A stretch of 56,657 nucleotides of DNA from Aneurinibacillus terranovensis DSM 18919 (GTDB taxonomy: Bacteria > Bacillota > Bacilli > Aneurinibacillales > Aneurinibacillaceae). The stretch covers positions 133,089 through 189,745 of the forward strand of contig NZ_KE387173.1 of assembly GCF_000430625.1 (NCBI RefSeq). Reading direction: 5' to 3'. The notes beneath the pieces were generated by a model. That model was not told the origin of the DNA, made no database searches, and saw only the letters and a program-made list of their open reading frames with translations. The position numbers and the translations under genes were made by a program. This document shows positions 9,182 through 16,821 of the stretch, piece after piece; position 1 is the stretch's first letter; each line of letters starts with the position of its first letter.

Positions 9182-9580
9182 CTATTTTTCCATTAACGTT
9201 TCGATGATAGGACATTCAAACATCTCTTTGTTTTCAGGACACTTTTCCTTTAAGCTAATGAGCATTCGTTCAATTTTTTTGAGATCGTCAATTTTACTTT
9301 GAATCTCCCGAAGTTTTAAATCAGTGAAATCGTACATATCCTTGCATTTGACTTCATCCCGATCTACAACACCCAACAACTTATCAATTTCTTGAAGTGT
9401 AAACCCCAAGTCTTGCATCCGTTTAATAAAACCGATCCGTTGCACCATATTCTCTGGATACATACGGTATCCAGAATCAGTACGAGTCGGTTCGGGAATC
9501 AACCCCAACCTTTCGTAATAACGAATGGTTTCTTTATTGACATTGCATTCTTTCGCCAATTGACTAATTCGATACATCAT
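9182..9580 (-). CDS. merR: mercury-responsive MerR regulator
   Basis: This 132-residue activator-repressor has a MerR winged helix-turn-helix (KETIRYYERLGLIPEP) and a long dimerisation helix. The three Hg-binding cysteines are at 79, 114 and 123, matching the positions known in the Bacillus RC607 protein. I start at ATG 9580 (MMYRIS), seven bases after GGGTGA; a longer frame to 9631 would read through the promoter. As in Gram-positive mer operons, merR is the first gene and is co-transcribed with merE and merA from one promoter that it controls. Confidence 0.95.
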   Translation of the reverse strand: MMYRISQLAKECNVNKETIRYYERLGLIPEPTRTDSGYRMYPENMVQRIGFIKRMQDLGFTLQEIDKLLGVVDRDEVKCKDMYDFTDLKLREIQSKIDDLKKIERMLISLKEKCPENKEMFECPIIETLMEK

Positions 9581-9599
9581 GTGGTGATCACCCATTCTC

Positions 9600-9631
9600 A
9601 TTATAAACCCTGTACCATAGTACATGGTCAA
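9600..9631 (-). promoter_or_regulatory. mer promoter and MerR operator
   Basis: On the minus strand TTGACC (9631-9626) and TATAAT (9605-9600) are separated by 20 bases, the over-long spacer typical of MerR-activated promoters. Inside it (9607-9628) is a 22-base dyad whose core is TGTAC-TATG-GTACA and whose outer ACC/GGT bases also pair, with one mismatched pair between. MerR would sit on the spacer and untwist it when Hg(II) binds. Confidence 0.92.
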
Positions 9632-10620
9632 TCATTAGCTTATATACTTTCATCCGAAAAATTTAACCACATGATAAATTAAGGCAACAAATCACTATAT
9701 ACCTATCCCCTTTTCCCAATGCCATTCATTTATCAAATATCGCAGAATCAACTTTTGAAATCCCTACTATGTGCATTGCAAAAAAAGTCTGCCTAAAACC
9801 GCCCCATTCCCACGATCTCTCTCACGCCTTGTCCCACATGGCTTCTCCGCTCTCTACACCTTATCCACTTTCTCGCTCTAAATAAGTAAAGTGTGCCTAA
9901 GAATCAGGGGACAACCAGGAGCAGAACGGGGAAAATCGGGGGAAAAAATCGGGAAAAAGCTTGATATGGCGGGATTTATAAGGGCTTAGTGTATTAGCAA
10001 AATTAAATCGTTCCCTGCCTTCTCTTCCCCCACACCCCTCCATCCCTTGTCCCTGCATTCTCTGATTTTTCCATTTTTTGTCGCCAAATAGAATCCTTCC
10101 CTGTATCCCCCCTCCCTTACCCCTGTTTTACCCTACTCCCTGCTTTTTTAGGAAAATAAAGTTGTTCCCTGGAAGGCAGGAAAACAGGGGCGAGGGTTAA
10201 GGGGATTCGGGTCCATTTTCATGCTTTTTCTCCCGCTATTCTCAATCTTTTCCTCCCATTTCCCTTCCCCTTGACCCCCTCTACATCCCTGCTGTATCGG
10301 GCTTTCGCCCCCATTCCCTTACTCCTTAATCCTGCATTTACCCCTGCTTTTTCTCCCGCTTTAAAATAAAAGACACGAGCAAAATTCAGGATTTTAACCC
10401 GATTTTCACTCGTGTTCAGGGAACAGTTTTATTTACCCAGGGAAGGATTATATTTTACTGGAGTACATTTATTTTTGACGGATACATAAAAGGGTAAAGG
10501 GGGAAGGGATATAGGGGGAACCTCCACCCGTTCTCTTTTTTGTAGAAAACCCACTACAGATTGTTTCCCACATTATTTGTTAAACTTATGATTAGGTATC
10601 AAATCACAGGACATTTGAGG
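9632..10620. other. non-coding region of about 990 bp with pyrimidine-rich tracts and extensive inverted repeats
   Basis: No convincing gene is visible between the mer promoter and the ATPase. From about 10010 to 10360 the plus strand is strongly pyrimidine-rich, with recurrent CCCTG, CCCGC and CCCCT words. From about 9905 to 9985 it is purine-rich with GGGGAAAATCGGGGG-like words. Complementary segments are numerous, for example CGGGAAAAAGC (9950-9960) against GCTTTTTCTCCCG near 10224 and 10348, and ACACGAG/CTCGTGT around 10372-10415. A structured RNA, an untranslated regulatory region or a non-autonomous mobile element are all possible. No known RNA family is recognised. Confidence 0.7.
10092..10449. 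repeat. nested inverted-repeat element A
   Basis: The outer arms are AATCCTTCCCTG (10092-10103) and its perfect complement at 10438-10449. The inner arms are AAATAAAGTTGTTCCCTG (10154-10171) and the complement of AAATAAAACTGTTCCCTG (10417-10434), 16 of 18 matching. Further stems inside are CCCCTGTTTT (10120-10129) with AAAACAGGGG (10181-10190), and GGGTTAAGGGG (10194-10204) with CCCCTTGACCC (10267-10277). No coding potential and no clear target duplication are seen. The arms resemble those of the element at 13939-14112. Confidence 0.65.
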
Positions 10621-10628
10621 GATTCGTC

Positions 10629-11387
10629 ATGAAGAAGCTCAATGAAAACCAATATATAAGAAGTATCGTGCTGAAACGAGACAGTATTCCTTCCTTCAAT
10701 ACATTTCCGTTTCATCTACCGAGTATAAGGACTTTAGATGAACTTTCCTTTCATCCGAATGTAACATTTTTTGTTGGAGAAAACGGGATGGGAAAATCAA
10801 CGTTGTTGGAAGCTATTGCTGTTGCTATTGGATTTAATCCAGAAGGAGGTTCATTTAATTTTAACTTTTCCACCTACGATTCGCATTCATCTTTAGACAA
10901 ATATCTTAGGCTGGTAAAAGGAATCAAAAAACCCAAAGACGGTTTTTTTCTTCGTGCAGAAACGTTTTACAATGTAGCCACAAACATCGAAGAATTAGAC
11001 CGTGAACCAGTTCCCGCACTAAGAATCATTGATTCATTCGGTGGCACCTCTCTGCATCAGCAATCCCACGGTGAGTCGTTCTGGGCGACCTTTACAAATC
11101 GTTTTCGAGGGAATGGCATATACATATTGGATGAACCAGAGGCCGCCCTGTCCCCTTTACGGCAACTGTCCATGTTAGCACGAATACATGAATTGGTCTG
11201 TCGAAATTCACAATTTATCATTGCTACCCATTCTCCTATCGTTATGTCGTACCCAAATGCTAAGATTGTAGAGCTTACAGAAGAGGGGATAAAAGAAGTC
11301 TCACTTGAGGAAACGAATCATTACAGTATCATGAAACAATTTTTTGAGGACAAAAACAGTTTGTTACATCATTTGCTTAACGAGTAA
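10629..11387 (+). CDS. AAA-family ATPase (RecF/ABC-type predicted ATPase)
   Basis: This 252-residue stand-alone ATPase has a compact ABC/RecF-like fold. The Walker A motif is GENGMGKS (residues 50-57), a signature-like segment HGESFWATF lies near 148-156, Walker B is IYILDEPEAALSP and the switch His is in IIATHSPIVM. The length and order match small predicted ATPases of the COG3910 type, which lack a coiled-coil arm. GAGGG lies eight bases before the ATG. No partner nuclease or toxin is adjacent, so there is no evidence for a defence cassette. It stands directly after the structured non-coding region. Its substrate is unknown. Confidence 0.85.
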   Translation: MKKLNENQYIRSIVLKRDSIPSFNTFPFHLPSIRTLDELSFHPNVTFFVGENGMGKSTLLEAIAVAIGFNPEGGSFNFNFSTYDSHSSLDKYLRLVKGIKKPKDGFFLRAETFYNVATNIEELDREPVPALRIIDSFGGTSLHQQSHGESFWATFTNRFRGNGIYILDEPEAALSPLRQLSMLARIHELVCRNSQFIIATHSPIVMSYPNAKIVELTEEGIKEVSLEETNHYSIMKQFFEDKNSLLHHLLNE

Positions 11388-11485
11388 AAGAATATAATAT
11401 GCTTATAAAAAGCCGAAAGGTATCACTGTGGGAAAACGTATAACATAATCAATTGTACGAGGTGGTTATATTGTTCTTTTTCTTT

Positions 11486-11698
11486 TCACCTCTGGTCATC
11501 CCGCTCTGCCTGTAGATGTCTATAAGACCTTGGGGGATTTTTACAGGCTGAGCACAGAGTGTTTACATCGTCAACACGGAATAAAAATTTGATAATAGAA
11601 CAATAAAAACAGCTTCCTTTATTTGGAAAATTGATTTGCGTGGTATTTACCTCTCGGTTCCCGTTCCTTATATAAAACGTACAATTACTTAAGCTCAA
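11486..11698 (-). CDS. possible small protein with paired cysteine motifs, unrecognised
   Basis: A 70-residue frame with a TTG start overlaps the end of the VOC gene by 14 bases. It contains two CxxC pairs (CFYC near residue 30 and CSAC near residue 49), arranged like a small zinc ribbon, and a basic tail. No clear ribosome site precedes it, so translation would depend on coupling to the upstream VOC gene. It may be chance; the spaced cysteines are the only argument for it. Confidence 0.3.
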   Translation of the reverse strand: MSLSNCTFYIRNGNREVNTTQINFPNKGSCFYCSIIKFLFRVDDVNTLCSACKNPPRSYRHLQAERDDQR

Positions 11699-12038
11699 TC
11701 AAGTAAAGGGGATTACCTTCAGGGTCAATGAAGTGCGCGAGCCGAGTCGCATTTTCTTCCATAAAATGCAGGAAATCAACACCACGAGATTTCAGTGTTT
11801 CAACTGCTGACTCTAATTCTTGTACTTCAAATCCAATAGAAATTCTCTCTGATTTTCCCACTTGAGAACCTTGTTCTCCTGCAGGACGTAGTAGCCAAAT
11901 TGTTAATCCAGGTGCTTCGACCTGAGCTAAATGCCCTTCAACTTGGTGAGTCAACTTTAATCCAAGGGTTTCAACGTAAAATTGTACTGCTTTTTTAAAA
12001 TCAACTACCATGACACTCACATTACCACTCTTGAACAT
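11685..12038 (-). CDS. VOC-superfamily (glyoxalase/bleomycin-resistance-like) protein
   Basis: This 117-residue protein has the paired beta-alpha-beta-beta-beta modules of the vicinal oxygen chelate fold: FKSGNVSVMVVDFKKAVQFYVETLGL at the start and ERISIGFEVQELESAVETLKSRGVDF ... FIDPEGNPLYLIELK at the end. The terminal Glu in LIELK is a typical metal ligand. Members are glyoxalases, dioxygenases or drug-binding resistance proteins; the specific role cannot be read here. It appears to be monocistronic, with a ribosome site of the GGGAGG type. Confidence 0.88.
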   Translation of the reverse strand: MFKSGNVSVMVVDFKKAVQFYVETLGLKLTHQVEGHLAQVEAPGLTIWLLRPAGEQGSQVGKSERISIGFEVQELESAVETLKSRGVDFLHFMEENATRLAHFIDPEGNPLYLIELK

Positions 12039-12223
12039 TGTATATTTCCTCCCTTTTCCAACCTCAAAAGATTTCGTTGAAATAAATTGATTGTTCTCAC
12101 TTACTTATTTTAAATTTTTCTACGTAAAAAACACATCCCATTGTTTTATTTGTACATTAAAATGGCAGGGGGAAGTATACCTCCTACCATTCGCTAAGAA
12201 AAAATTACGTAATTGTGTCATTC

Positions 12224-12673
12224 TTAATGGAACTCAACATCAATTCGTTTCTTGGTATCTGCTTTTAATTTCGGCATATGAATTTCCAAAACGCCATTTT
12301 TGTAAGTTGCTTTCACCCCTTCGGAATTGACTCGGCTTGGCAAGGCAACCGAACGTTGAAAACGACCACAGAAGCGTTCTTGCCGATGCATATGTTCTTC
12401 CTTTATTTCGTTTGTCCGATTTATGCTTCCGCTAATCGTCAGCATATTGTTATCAACGTCAATATTCACATCTTCCTTCTTTTCTAACCCTGGAATGTCA
12501 CACGTTGCTACGATTTCTGTTTCCGTTTCATGAATATCTATACTGGGATTTCCAAAATGATTTCCGAGGGTTGAGCGAAATGCAGAAAAAGGAAAATCCG
12601 TAGGGAAGAAACGGTCAATCTCCCTTCTCATATTTTCAAGATGACGAAAGGGTTCATAAGGAATAAGAGACAT
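12224..12673 (-). CDS. small heat-shock protein, Hsp20/alpha-crystallin family
   Basis: This 149-residue ATP-independent chaperone holds unfolding proteins. The alpha-crystallin domain covers about residues 42-140 (PSIDIHETETEIVATCDIPGL ... GVLEIHMPK), including the conserved A-x-x-x-N-G-V-L-x-I-type strand (ATYKNGVLEIHMPK). The N-terminal arm MSLIPYEPFRHLENMRREID is typical of Bacillus HSP18-type proteins. A GGGAGG site precedes the ATG. I saw no CIRCE inverted repeat upstream, so HrcA control is not supported. Confidence 0.95.
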   Translation of the reverse strand: MSLIPYEPFRHLENMRREIDRFFPTDFPFSAFRSTLGNHFGNPSIDIHETETEIVATCDIPGLEKKEDVNIDVDNNMLTISGSINRTNEIKEEHMHRQERFCGRFQRSVALPSRVNSEGVKATYKNGVLEIHMPKLKADTKKRIDVEFH

Positions 12674-12854
12674 AGAAAAATACCTCCCATATGGTTTTTA
12701 CAAAGGATATACTGCCCAAATCATAATGAATCATTCAACTATTGACCCTTAAAGAGCAAAACGTTATTTCTTGTACCGTACTTACCTCCTTGTCTGACTC
12801 CTTTTTTCAAGGTGAACATTGTCATGTTTGATTTGTTCAATTAAATTCTCCAAC

Positions 12855-13106
12855 CTATTTTTCAGCATCCATAAGTAACTGCCGTAAGTCATTTCTGGAT
12901 TGTTCAGGTAACAATTGTACTAAGTGTTTCAATCCCATACTGTGAATGAGACAAATCGTAAGACGGTCTCTTTCGATTCCATCTTTAAAGAAGGGGATTC
13001 CATCCCACAGCTCCCATTTGTGCTCTTCTGACGTGTGTTCATCCCATATCTTAGCGTTTAAGGGTTGAGGTTCTCGTACAGGTATAAGAGGACTTTTCAT
13101 TAGCAT
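12855..13106 (-). CDS. small hypothetical protein
   Basis: An 83-residue protein starts at ATG 13106 with AAGGAG nine bases upstream; the longer TTG frame to 13127 would place the ribosome site inside the gene. It is acidic and Trp-rich in the middle (KWELWDGIPFFKDGIERDR), with a predicted helical C-terminus. The word DGIERD recurs as DGIERE in the next gene upstream, hinting at a common origin. It is the last of three small minus-strand genes (13595-12855). I do not recognise the family. Confidence 0.65.
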   Translation of the reverse strand: MLMKSPLIPVREPQPLNAKIWDEHTSEEHKWELWDGIPFFKDGIERDRLTICLIHSMGLKHLVQLLPEQSRNDLRQLLMDAEK

Positions 13107-13169
13107 GTTACTACACTCCTTTTTCAATCAGTAACTCTCATTTTGCTAATCTCATTTTCCGCTTTTTCG

Positions 13170-13388
13170 CTACCGTTCCATTAAATACTCTGAAACTTCA
13201 TTCAGTTTTGCAAAAAATGCTTCTTCCCTTTCGATTCCATCCACTATCAACTCAAATACTTTGTATTGATTCGGTAATATTCGTAGCCACTCTGATATTT
13301 CAACTTGAAAAATGTCCATGTCGGATGCTATTTCATCATGCATTATTTTTTGAACTATGCCATTTTCTACTTCAACCGAGGGATTCAC
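13170..13388 (-). CDS. small hypothetical protein
   Basis: A 72-residue acidic, mostly helical protein starts at GTG 13388 and is preceded by a very good AAGGAGGAG site. The segment FELIVDGIEREEAFF shares the DGIER word with the neighbouring 83-residue protein. It has no membrane segment and no cysteine pair. It lies 63 bases upstream of that gene and 81 bases downstream of a 41-residue membrane peptide, so the three may be one transcript. Function unknown. Confidence 0.65.
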   Translation of the reverse strand: MNPSVEVENGIVQKIMHDEIASDMDIFQVEISEWLRILPNQYKVFELIVDGIEREEAFFAKLNEVSEYLMER

Positions 13389-13469
13389 TTTTTACTCCTC
13401 CTTAGGACTCTTCGCTTTCCTATACAGTTCTACACAATTTGCAAAGAAGAACAACCGTACCCTTATCCA

Positions 13470-13595
13470 TTACATCAACATAAGTTTAAGGTAATAGCCT
13501 GCAACAAGAGCCATTACAATCATAAGAAAGTCCCCAATAAATTCAATCAAGGAGTTTATTAGAAAATTTTTGTCGCAAATTTTATTCAGTAACAT
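13470..13595 (-). CDS. 41-residue single-pass membrane peptide
   Basis: ATG 13595 is preceded by AAAGGAG at eight bases, one of the best ribosome sites in the region. The peptide begins MLLNKICDKNFLINSLIEF and is followed by a hydrophobic helix (FLMIVMALVAGYYLKLM), with lysines on the amino side. It ends at TAA 13472-13470. It is the first of three small minus-strand genes. A toxin-like or membrane-anchor role is conceivable, but no antitoxin RNA or family match is recognised. Confidence 0.55.
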   Translation of the reverse strand: MLLNKICDKNFLINSLIEFIGDFLMIVMALVAGYYLKLMLM

Positions 13596-13640
13596 GTTCT
13601 CCGCTCCTTTCTATACAGTTAGAAAACAAACACAATGAAA

Positions 13641-13666
13641 AACGCCCAGTCCTATGACTGAGCGTT
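13641..13666 (-). terminator. rho-independent terminator reading leftward
   Basis: Stem AACGC-CAGT / ACTG-GCGTT (13641-13665) around a six-base loop with one internal mismatch. On the minus strand it is followed by TTTTTC. It would stop transcripts coming from rlmCD or from the non-coding block to the right and insulate the small genes. Confidence 0.7.
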
Positions 13667-13819
13667 AATTTATATAATATGGACTTTTGTTGGGAATCCT
13701 CAATACCTGCATTTTTTCCCCGTCCTTACTTCATTTACGTTTGTTCCTTATTATACGTTTATGATACCCGCATTGAAACTGGATATCAATACTTGTTTTC
13801 CCCTATCCCCTTACCCCTA

Positions 13820-13860
13820 AAAAAACAGAAACAAAACACAAAAATTTGTTTCTGTTTTTT
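13820..13860. terminator. strong hairpin, probable bidirectional terminator
   Basis: Perfect 16-bp stem AAAAAACAGAAACAAA / TTTGTTTCTGTTTTTT with a nine-base loop. Runs of A before and T after the GC-containing part give a U-tract in either direction. It lies about 290 bases downstream of rlmCD. Confidence 0.75.
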
Positions 13861-13938
13861 CACTGCTACTATGTTACGGCATAATAATCTCCTGCAATTT
13901 CTCCCCCCTCCAACCCGCATTCCACCGTTCGCTGTGAC

Positions 13939-14112
13939 AATAAAGTCCTGCACAAATCCCGCATTTTCTCGATTTTCCACTCACGTTTTTTTTGCAAAAC
14001 ATTATTTGTATACAAAAAAAGTCCTGAAAGAAAAACTGGGTCAAGGCTTGATACAAAAGGATTTCCCCTTTTTTTATCCCGCTTTGAATCCCGCTTTTTT
14101 CAGGACTTTATT
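13939..14112. repeat. inverted-repeat element B
   Basis: AATAAAGTCCTG (13939-13950) is perfectly complementary to CAGGACTTTATT (14101-14112). A second direct copy of the arm, AAAGTCCTGAAA (14018-14029), is also perfectly complementary to TTTCAGGACTTT (14098-14109), so the right arm can pair with either left arm. The interior has three ATCCCGC words. The arm resembles that of element A (AATAAAG followed by CCTG). Confidence 0.6.
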
Positions 14113-14148
14113 ATTCCGATTTCAGGGGTTTATTGTACTTGCAAGAGT

Positions 14149-15570
14149 TTATTGTTTCTTCACAATACTTCTCACTATCAACGCACAGCACTCCACATGC
14201 ACCGTATGAGGGAACATATCCACCGGCTGAACCTGCACCGTCCTATACCCGCCATCCTCCAGCATCCGCAAATCCCTCGCCAAGGTCGCAGGGTTGCACG
14301 ATACATACACCACACGTTCCGGTTTCATCTCTACAATCGTTCGCAGCAATGCCTCATCGCATCCTTTGCGCGGGGGATCAACGACGATCACATCCGCCCT
14401 GTTTCCTTCTTCATACCAGCGGGGGATGACGACTTCGGCTTCCCCTACCTCAAACGTTACGTTCTTCATTCCATTCAACCGGGCGTTCCGCTTTGCATCC
14501 TCTATCGCATCCGGCACGATTTCCACGCCGAATACATGCTTGGCTTTCTGCGCGAGAAACAAAGAAATCGTCCCGATTCCGCAGTAAGCATCAATCACAT
14601 TCTCGCTGCCGCTTAAAGCCGCGTATTCGAGCGCCTTGCTGTACAGCCGCTCCGTTTGCACCGGGTTTACCTGGTAGAAGGAGCGGGCGGATATGGCGAA
14701 TTTTACGCTGCCGATTGTGTCGTAGATATACTCCTGACCCCACAGCACGCGCGTGGTGTCGCCGAAAATCACATTCGTCCGCTTCGTATTGACGTTTTGG
14801 ACGATGCTTTTCAGGCCGGGGATTTCCTGTACAAGCTCTTCCACCAGCGCATCTTTATGCGGCAGCCTGTCCCCGTTCGTGACAAGCACGAGCATAAGTT
14901 CACCCGTCGCAAAGCCTACTTTCGTTACCACATGGCGCAGCACGCCCCGGTGCGTTCCTTCAAAGTAAGCGGGGATTCCGTATTTACTCGCAATCCTTTT
15001 CACCTGCTGAACGAGCCTATCGTTGTGCTCGTGCTGGATCAGGCAGCTTTCCATATCGATGATTTCGTGCGTGCGCTGGGCATAGAACCCGCCAATCAGG
15101 CCGCCTTCCTCTTCACCAATCGGCACCTGGGCCTTGTTCCGGTAGCGCCACGGATTTTCCATCCCGATCGTCGGATGTACGGGTACGCCCTCGATTTTTC
15201 CAATCCGCCTGAGGTTATCCTCCACCAGCTTCCGCTTAAATTCAAGCTGTGCCGCATAATCAAAATGCTGCAGGGTACACCCGCCGCACCGTTTATAGAT
15301 CGGACAGGGCGGTTCCTGCCGGGCCGGGCTTTGATCTATAATGTCAAGCAGCCGGGCATAGCCGTACTGCTTTTTTAGCTTTGTCATAGACACTGCGACC
15401 CGCTCGCCGGGAAGCACACCGGGGATAAAAATCGTGTAGCCTTCGTACCGCCCAACGCCGTTCCCCTCATGCGACAGGTCCTCAATCGTGAGTTCAATTC
15501 GTTGATTTTTCTCGACCGGCAAATCATATACCGGGATTGACGTGCGTTTCTTTTGTTGTTTGTGGGCCAA
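14149..15570 (-). CDS. rlmCD: 23S rRNA (uracil-C5)-methyltransferase, RlmCD type
   Basis: This 473-residue SAM-dependent enzyme forms m5U in 23S rRNA; the Bacillus orthologue YefA/RlmCD modifies both U747 and U1939. It has an N-terminal TRAM domain (about 22-80), 4Fe-4S ligands Cys89, Cys95, Cys98 and Cys176, a SAM-binding [14 protein letters not shown] segment, and the catalytic Cys425 in [13 protein letters not shown]. The start is TTG 15570, with GGTGA six bases upstream. It follows dgkB, as yefA does in B. subtilis, about 140 bases away. Confidence 0.93.
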   Translation of the reverse strand: MAHKQQKKRTSIPVYDLPVEKNQRIELTIEDLSHEGNGVGRYEGYTIFIPGVLPGERVAVSMTKLKKQYGYARLLDIIDQSPARQEPPCPIYKRCGGCTLQHFDYAAQLEFKRKLVEDNLRRIGKIEGVPVHPTIGMENPWRYRNKAQVPIGEEEGGLIGGFYAQRTHEIIDMESCLIQHEHNDRLVQQVKRIASKYGIPAYFEGTHRGVLRHVVTKVGFATGELMLVLVTNGDRLPHKDALVEELVQEIPGLKSIVQNVNTKRTNVIFGDTTRVLWGQEYIYDTIGSVKFAISARSFYQVNPVQTERLYSKALEYAALSGSENVIDAYCGIGTISLFLAQKAKHVFGVEIVPDAIEDAKRNARLNGMKNVTFEVGEAEVVIPRWYEEGNRADVIVVDPPRKGCDEALLRTIVEMKPERVVYVSCNPATLARDLRMLEDGGYRTVQVQPVDMFPHTVHVECCALIVRSIVKKQ

Positions 15571-15706
15571 ACTTGTTCACCTGAAATCTGTAGAGATTTT
15601 TTAACGGATGTGATTTACGAATTTAATCAATATGTTTTAATCAATGTTTTTTAAACGAATGTAAGAACGTAGCGTGGAGCAACTAAGCCCCCCTTACCGG
15701 TTCAAC

Positions 15707-16585
15707 TCACCGTATCAACTGAATATGCCCCGGCAGAGCCGTAAACGTACACGGGAGCATGCCCCCGAGTTCACCGTCAAGGTTTAGTTTAACCTCTTTT
15801 GGCGAGGTTGCTTTAAAACTCTTCGTCTGAAAATACATGACAGCCGGGTCTTTGATATGTTCCCCTTTAATGGCCATGGTGGCAATCCGGATGAAATCAG
15901 CGAGAGATATTTTCTTCAGGATTAAGACATCAAACAGCCCGTCATCGAGCTTGGCATTCGGGGCCATTCTGACCATGCCACCGACCGAATTGCTGTTGGC
16001 GATGAGAAACAGCATGATTTCTTCGTCAATGATATGGTCATCCGTTTCAATCCGGATGGGCATCGGAGAGAGGAACGGGAGCTTCTCCATTCCCTTCATA
16101 TAATACGCAAGCTGGCCGAGCACCGTTTTCAGCTTGCTCGGCACCTCGTACGTAAGGGTCGTGAGTGCGCCACCCCCGGCGATGTTAATAAAATAGCGAT
16201 CGTTCATTTTTCCGATATCAACAGGGTATGGTTTTCCCTTGGCAATCACCTCAACCGCCTTCATTATGGAGCGGGGCAGTCCGATCGCCCGGGCGAAGTC
16301 ATTCGTTGTGCCGGCAGGGATAATGCCAAGTGCCGGACGATAGCTCTGTTCGGCAAGGCCATTGACCACCTCATAGATGGTTCCGTCCCCACCTGCCGCG
16401 ATCACTAAATCAAACCGGCTATCAACTGCTCTGCGGGCTGCCCTTGTTGCGTCCCCATCGCTTTTCGTCGCATGGCATGAGGTTTCATATCCGGCCATTT
16501 CCAGCTTGTTCAGGATATCGGGTATTCTTTTGCGGACTTCTTCCCGCCCGGCGGACGGGTTATATATTAAACGCGCGCGTTTCAT
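15707..16585 (-). CDS. dgkB: diacylglycerol kinase
   Basis: This soluble lipid kinase of about 292 residues recycles diacylglycerol from lipoteichoic acid synthesis into phosphatidic acid. The catalytic GGDGT lies at residues 65-69, preceded by the IYNPSAGRE nucleotide loop and followed by GIIPAGTTNDFARA, all diagnostic of the DAGK family. Four Met/Arg codons precede the chosen ATG 16585. AGGGA spacing favours this start, but 16597 or 16594 are possible. The order gat genes - dgkB - rlmCD is conserved with B. subtilis, though here glc and chelatase genes are inserted between gatB and dgkB. Confidence 0.93.
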   Translation of the reverse strand: MKRARLIYNPSAGREEVRKRIPDILNKLEMAGYETSCHATKSDGDATRAARRAVDSRFDLVIAAGGDGTIYEVVNGLAEQSYRPALGIIPAGTTNDFARAIGLPRSIMKAVEVIAKGKPYPVDIGKMNDRYFINIAGGGALTTLTYEVPSKLKTVLGQLAYYMKGMEKLPFLSPMPIRIETDDHIIDEEIMLFLIANSNSVGGMVRMAPNAKLDDGLFDVLILKKISLADFIRIATMAIKGEHIKDPAVMYFQTKSFKATSPKEVKLNLDGELGGMLPCTFTALPGHIQLIR

Positions 16586-16647
16586 ACGCATCATCATCCC
16601 TATGAAAAATTTAACTATTTGTTCATTATTTATCCTATCACAATAAA

Positions 16648-16676
16648 ACTCCTACCACAAAACCAATGGCAGGAGT
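16648..16676 (-). terminator. rho-independent terminator of the glcD-glcF operon
   Basis: Arms ACTCCT and AGGAGT (16648-16653, 16671-16676) with an inner CCA/TGG pair. On the minus strand TTTTATTG follows. It lies about 145 bases after glcF, past a stretch with short tandem copies of CTTTTACCTTA. Confidence 0.7.
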
Positions 16677-16821
16677 CTTATCTTTTTATTATATGCGTTT
16701 ACAACTGCTTTGTGAACCGCAGGAATCCACAAAATAGTAGTACCGTACTTTCATCCGTCTTTTACCTTTCTCTCCCTTGCTCTCCCTTGCTTTTACCTTA
16801 CTTTTACCTTACTTTTATCAC

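Larger units (their letters stand above)
13671..14148. other. non-coding block downstream of rlmCD
   Basis: These 478 bases carry an open frame on the plus strand, but its product is low-complexity (Pro/Phe/Thr-rich) with no ribosome site, so I do not call a gene. The sequence is T-rich with recurrent CCCGC, CCTGCATT and CCCCT words like those at 10010-10360, plus a strong hairpin at 13820-13860 and an inverted-repeat element at 13939-14112. Confidence 0.7.

Noticed and set aside
12674-12780. CIRCE heat-shock operator upstream of hsp20
   Set aside because: The TTAGCACTC-N9-GAGTGCTAA inverted repeat is absent.
10629-13595. ATPase plus small genes as a phage-defence cassette
   Set aside because: The ATPase is on the other strand and more than 1.4 kb from the small genes, VOC and Hsp20 genes intervene, and no nuclease, methylase or nucleotide cyclase is present.
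13679-14209. A 176-codon open frame on the plus strand in the non-coding block
   Set aside because: No ribosome site, low-complexity Phe/Pro/Thr composition, and it runs into rlmCD on the opposite strand. The openness comes from the T- and C-rich sequence.
16755-16820. Short tandem copies of CTCTCCCTTG and CTTTTACCTTA, considered as a CRISPR or iteron array
   Set aside because: Only two or three units of about 10 bases, with no spacers and no cas or rep gene nearby; this is simple tandem duplication.
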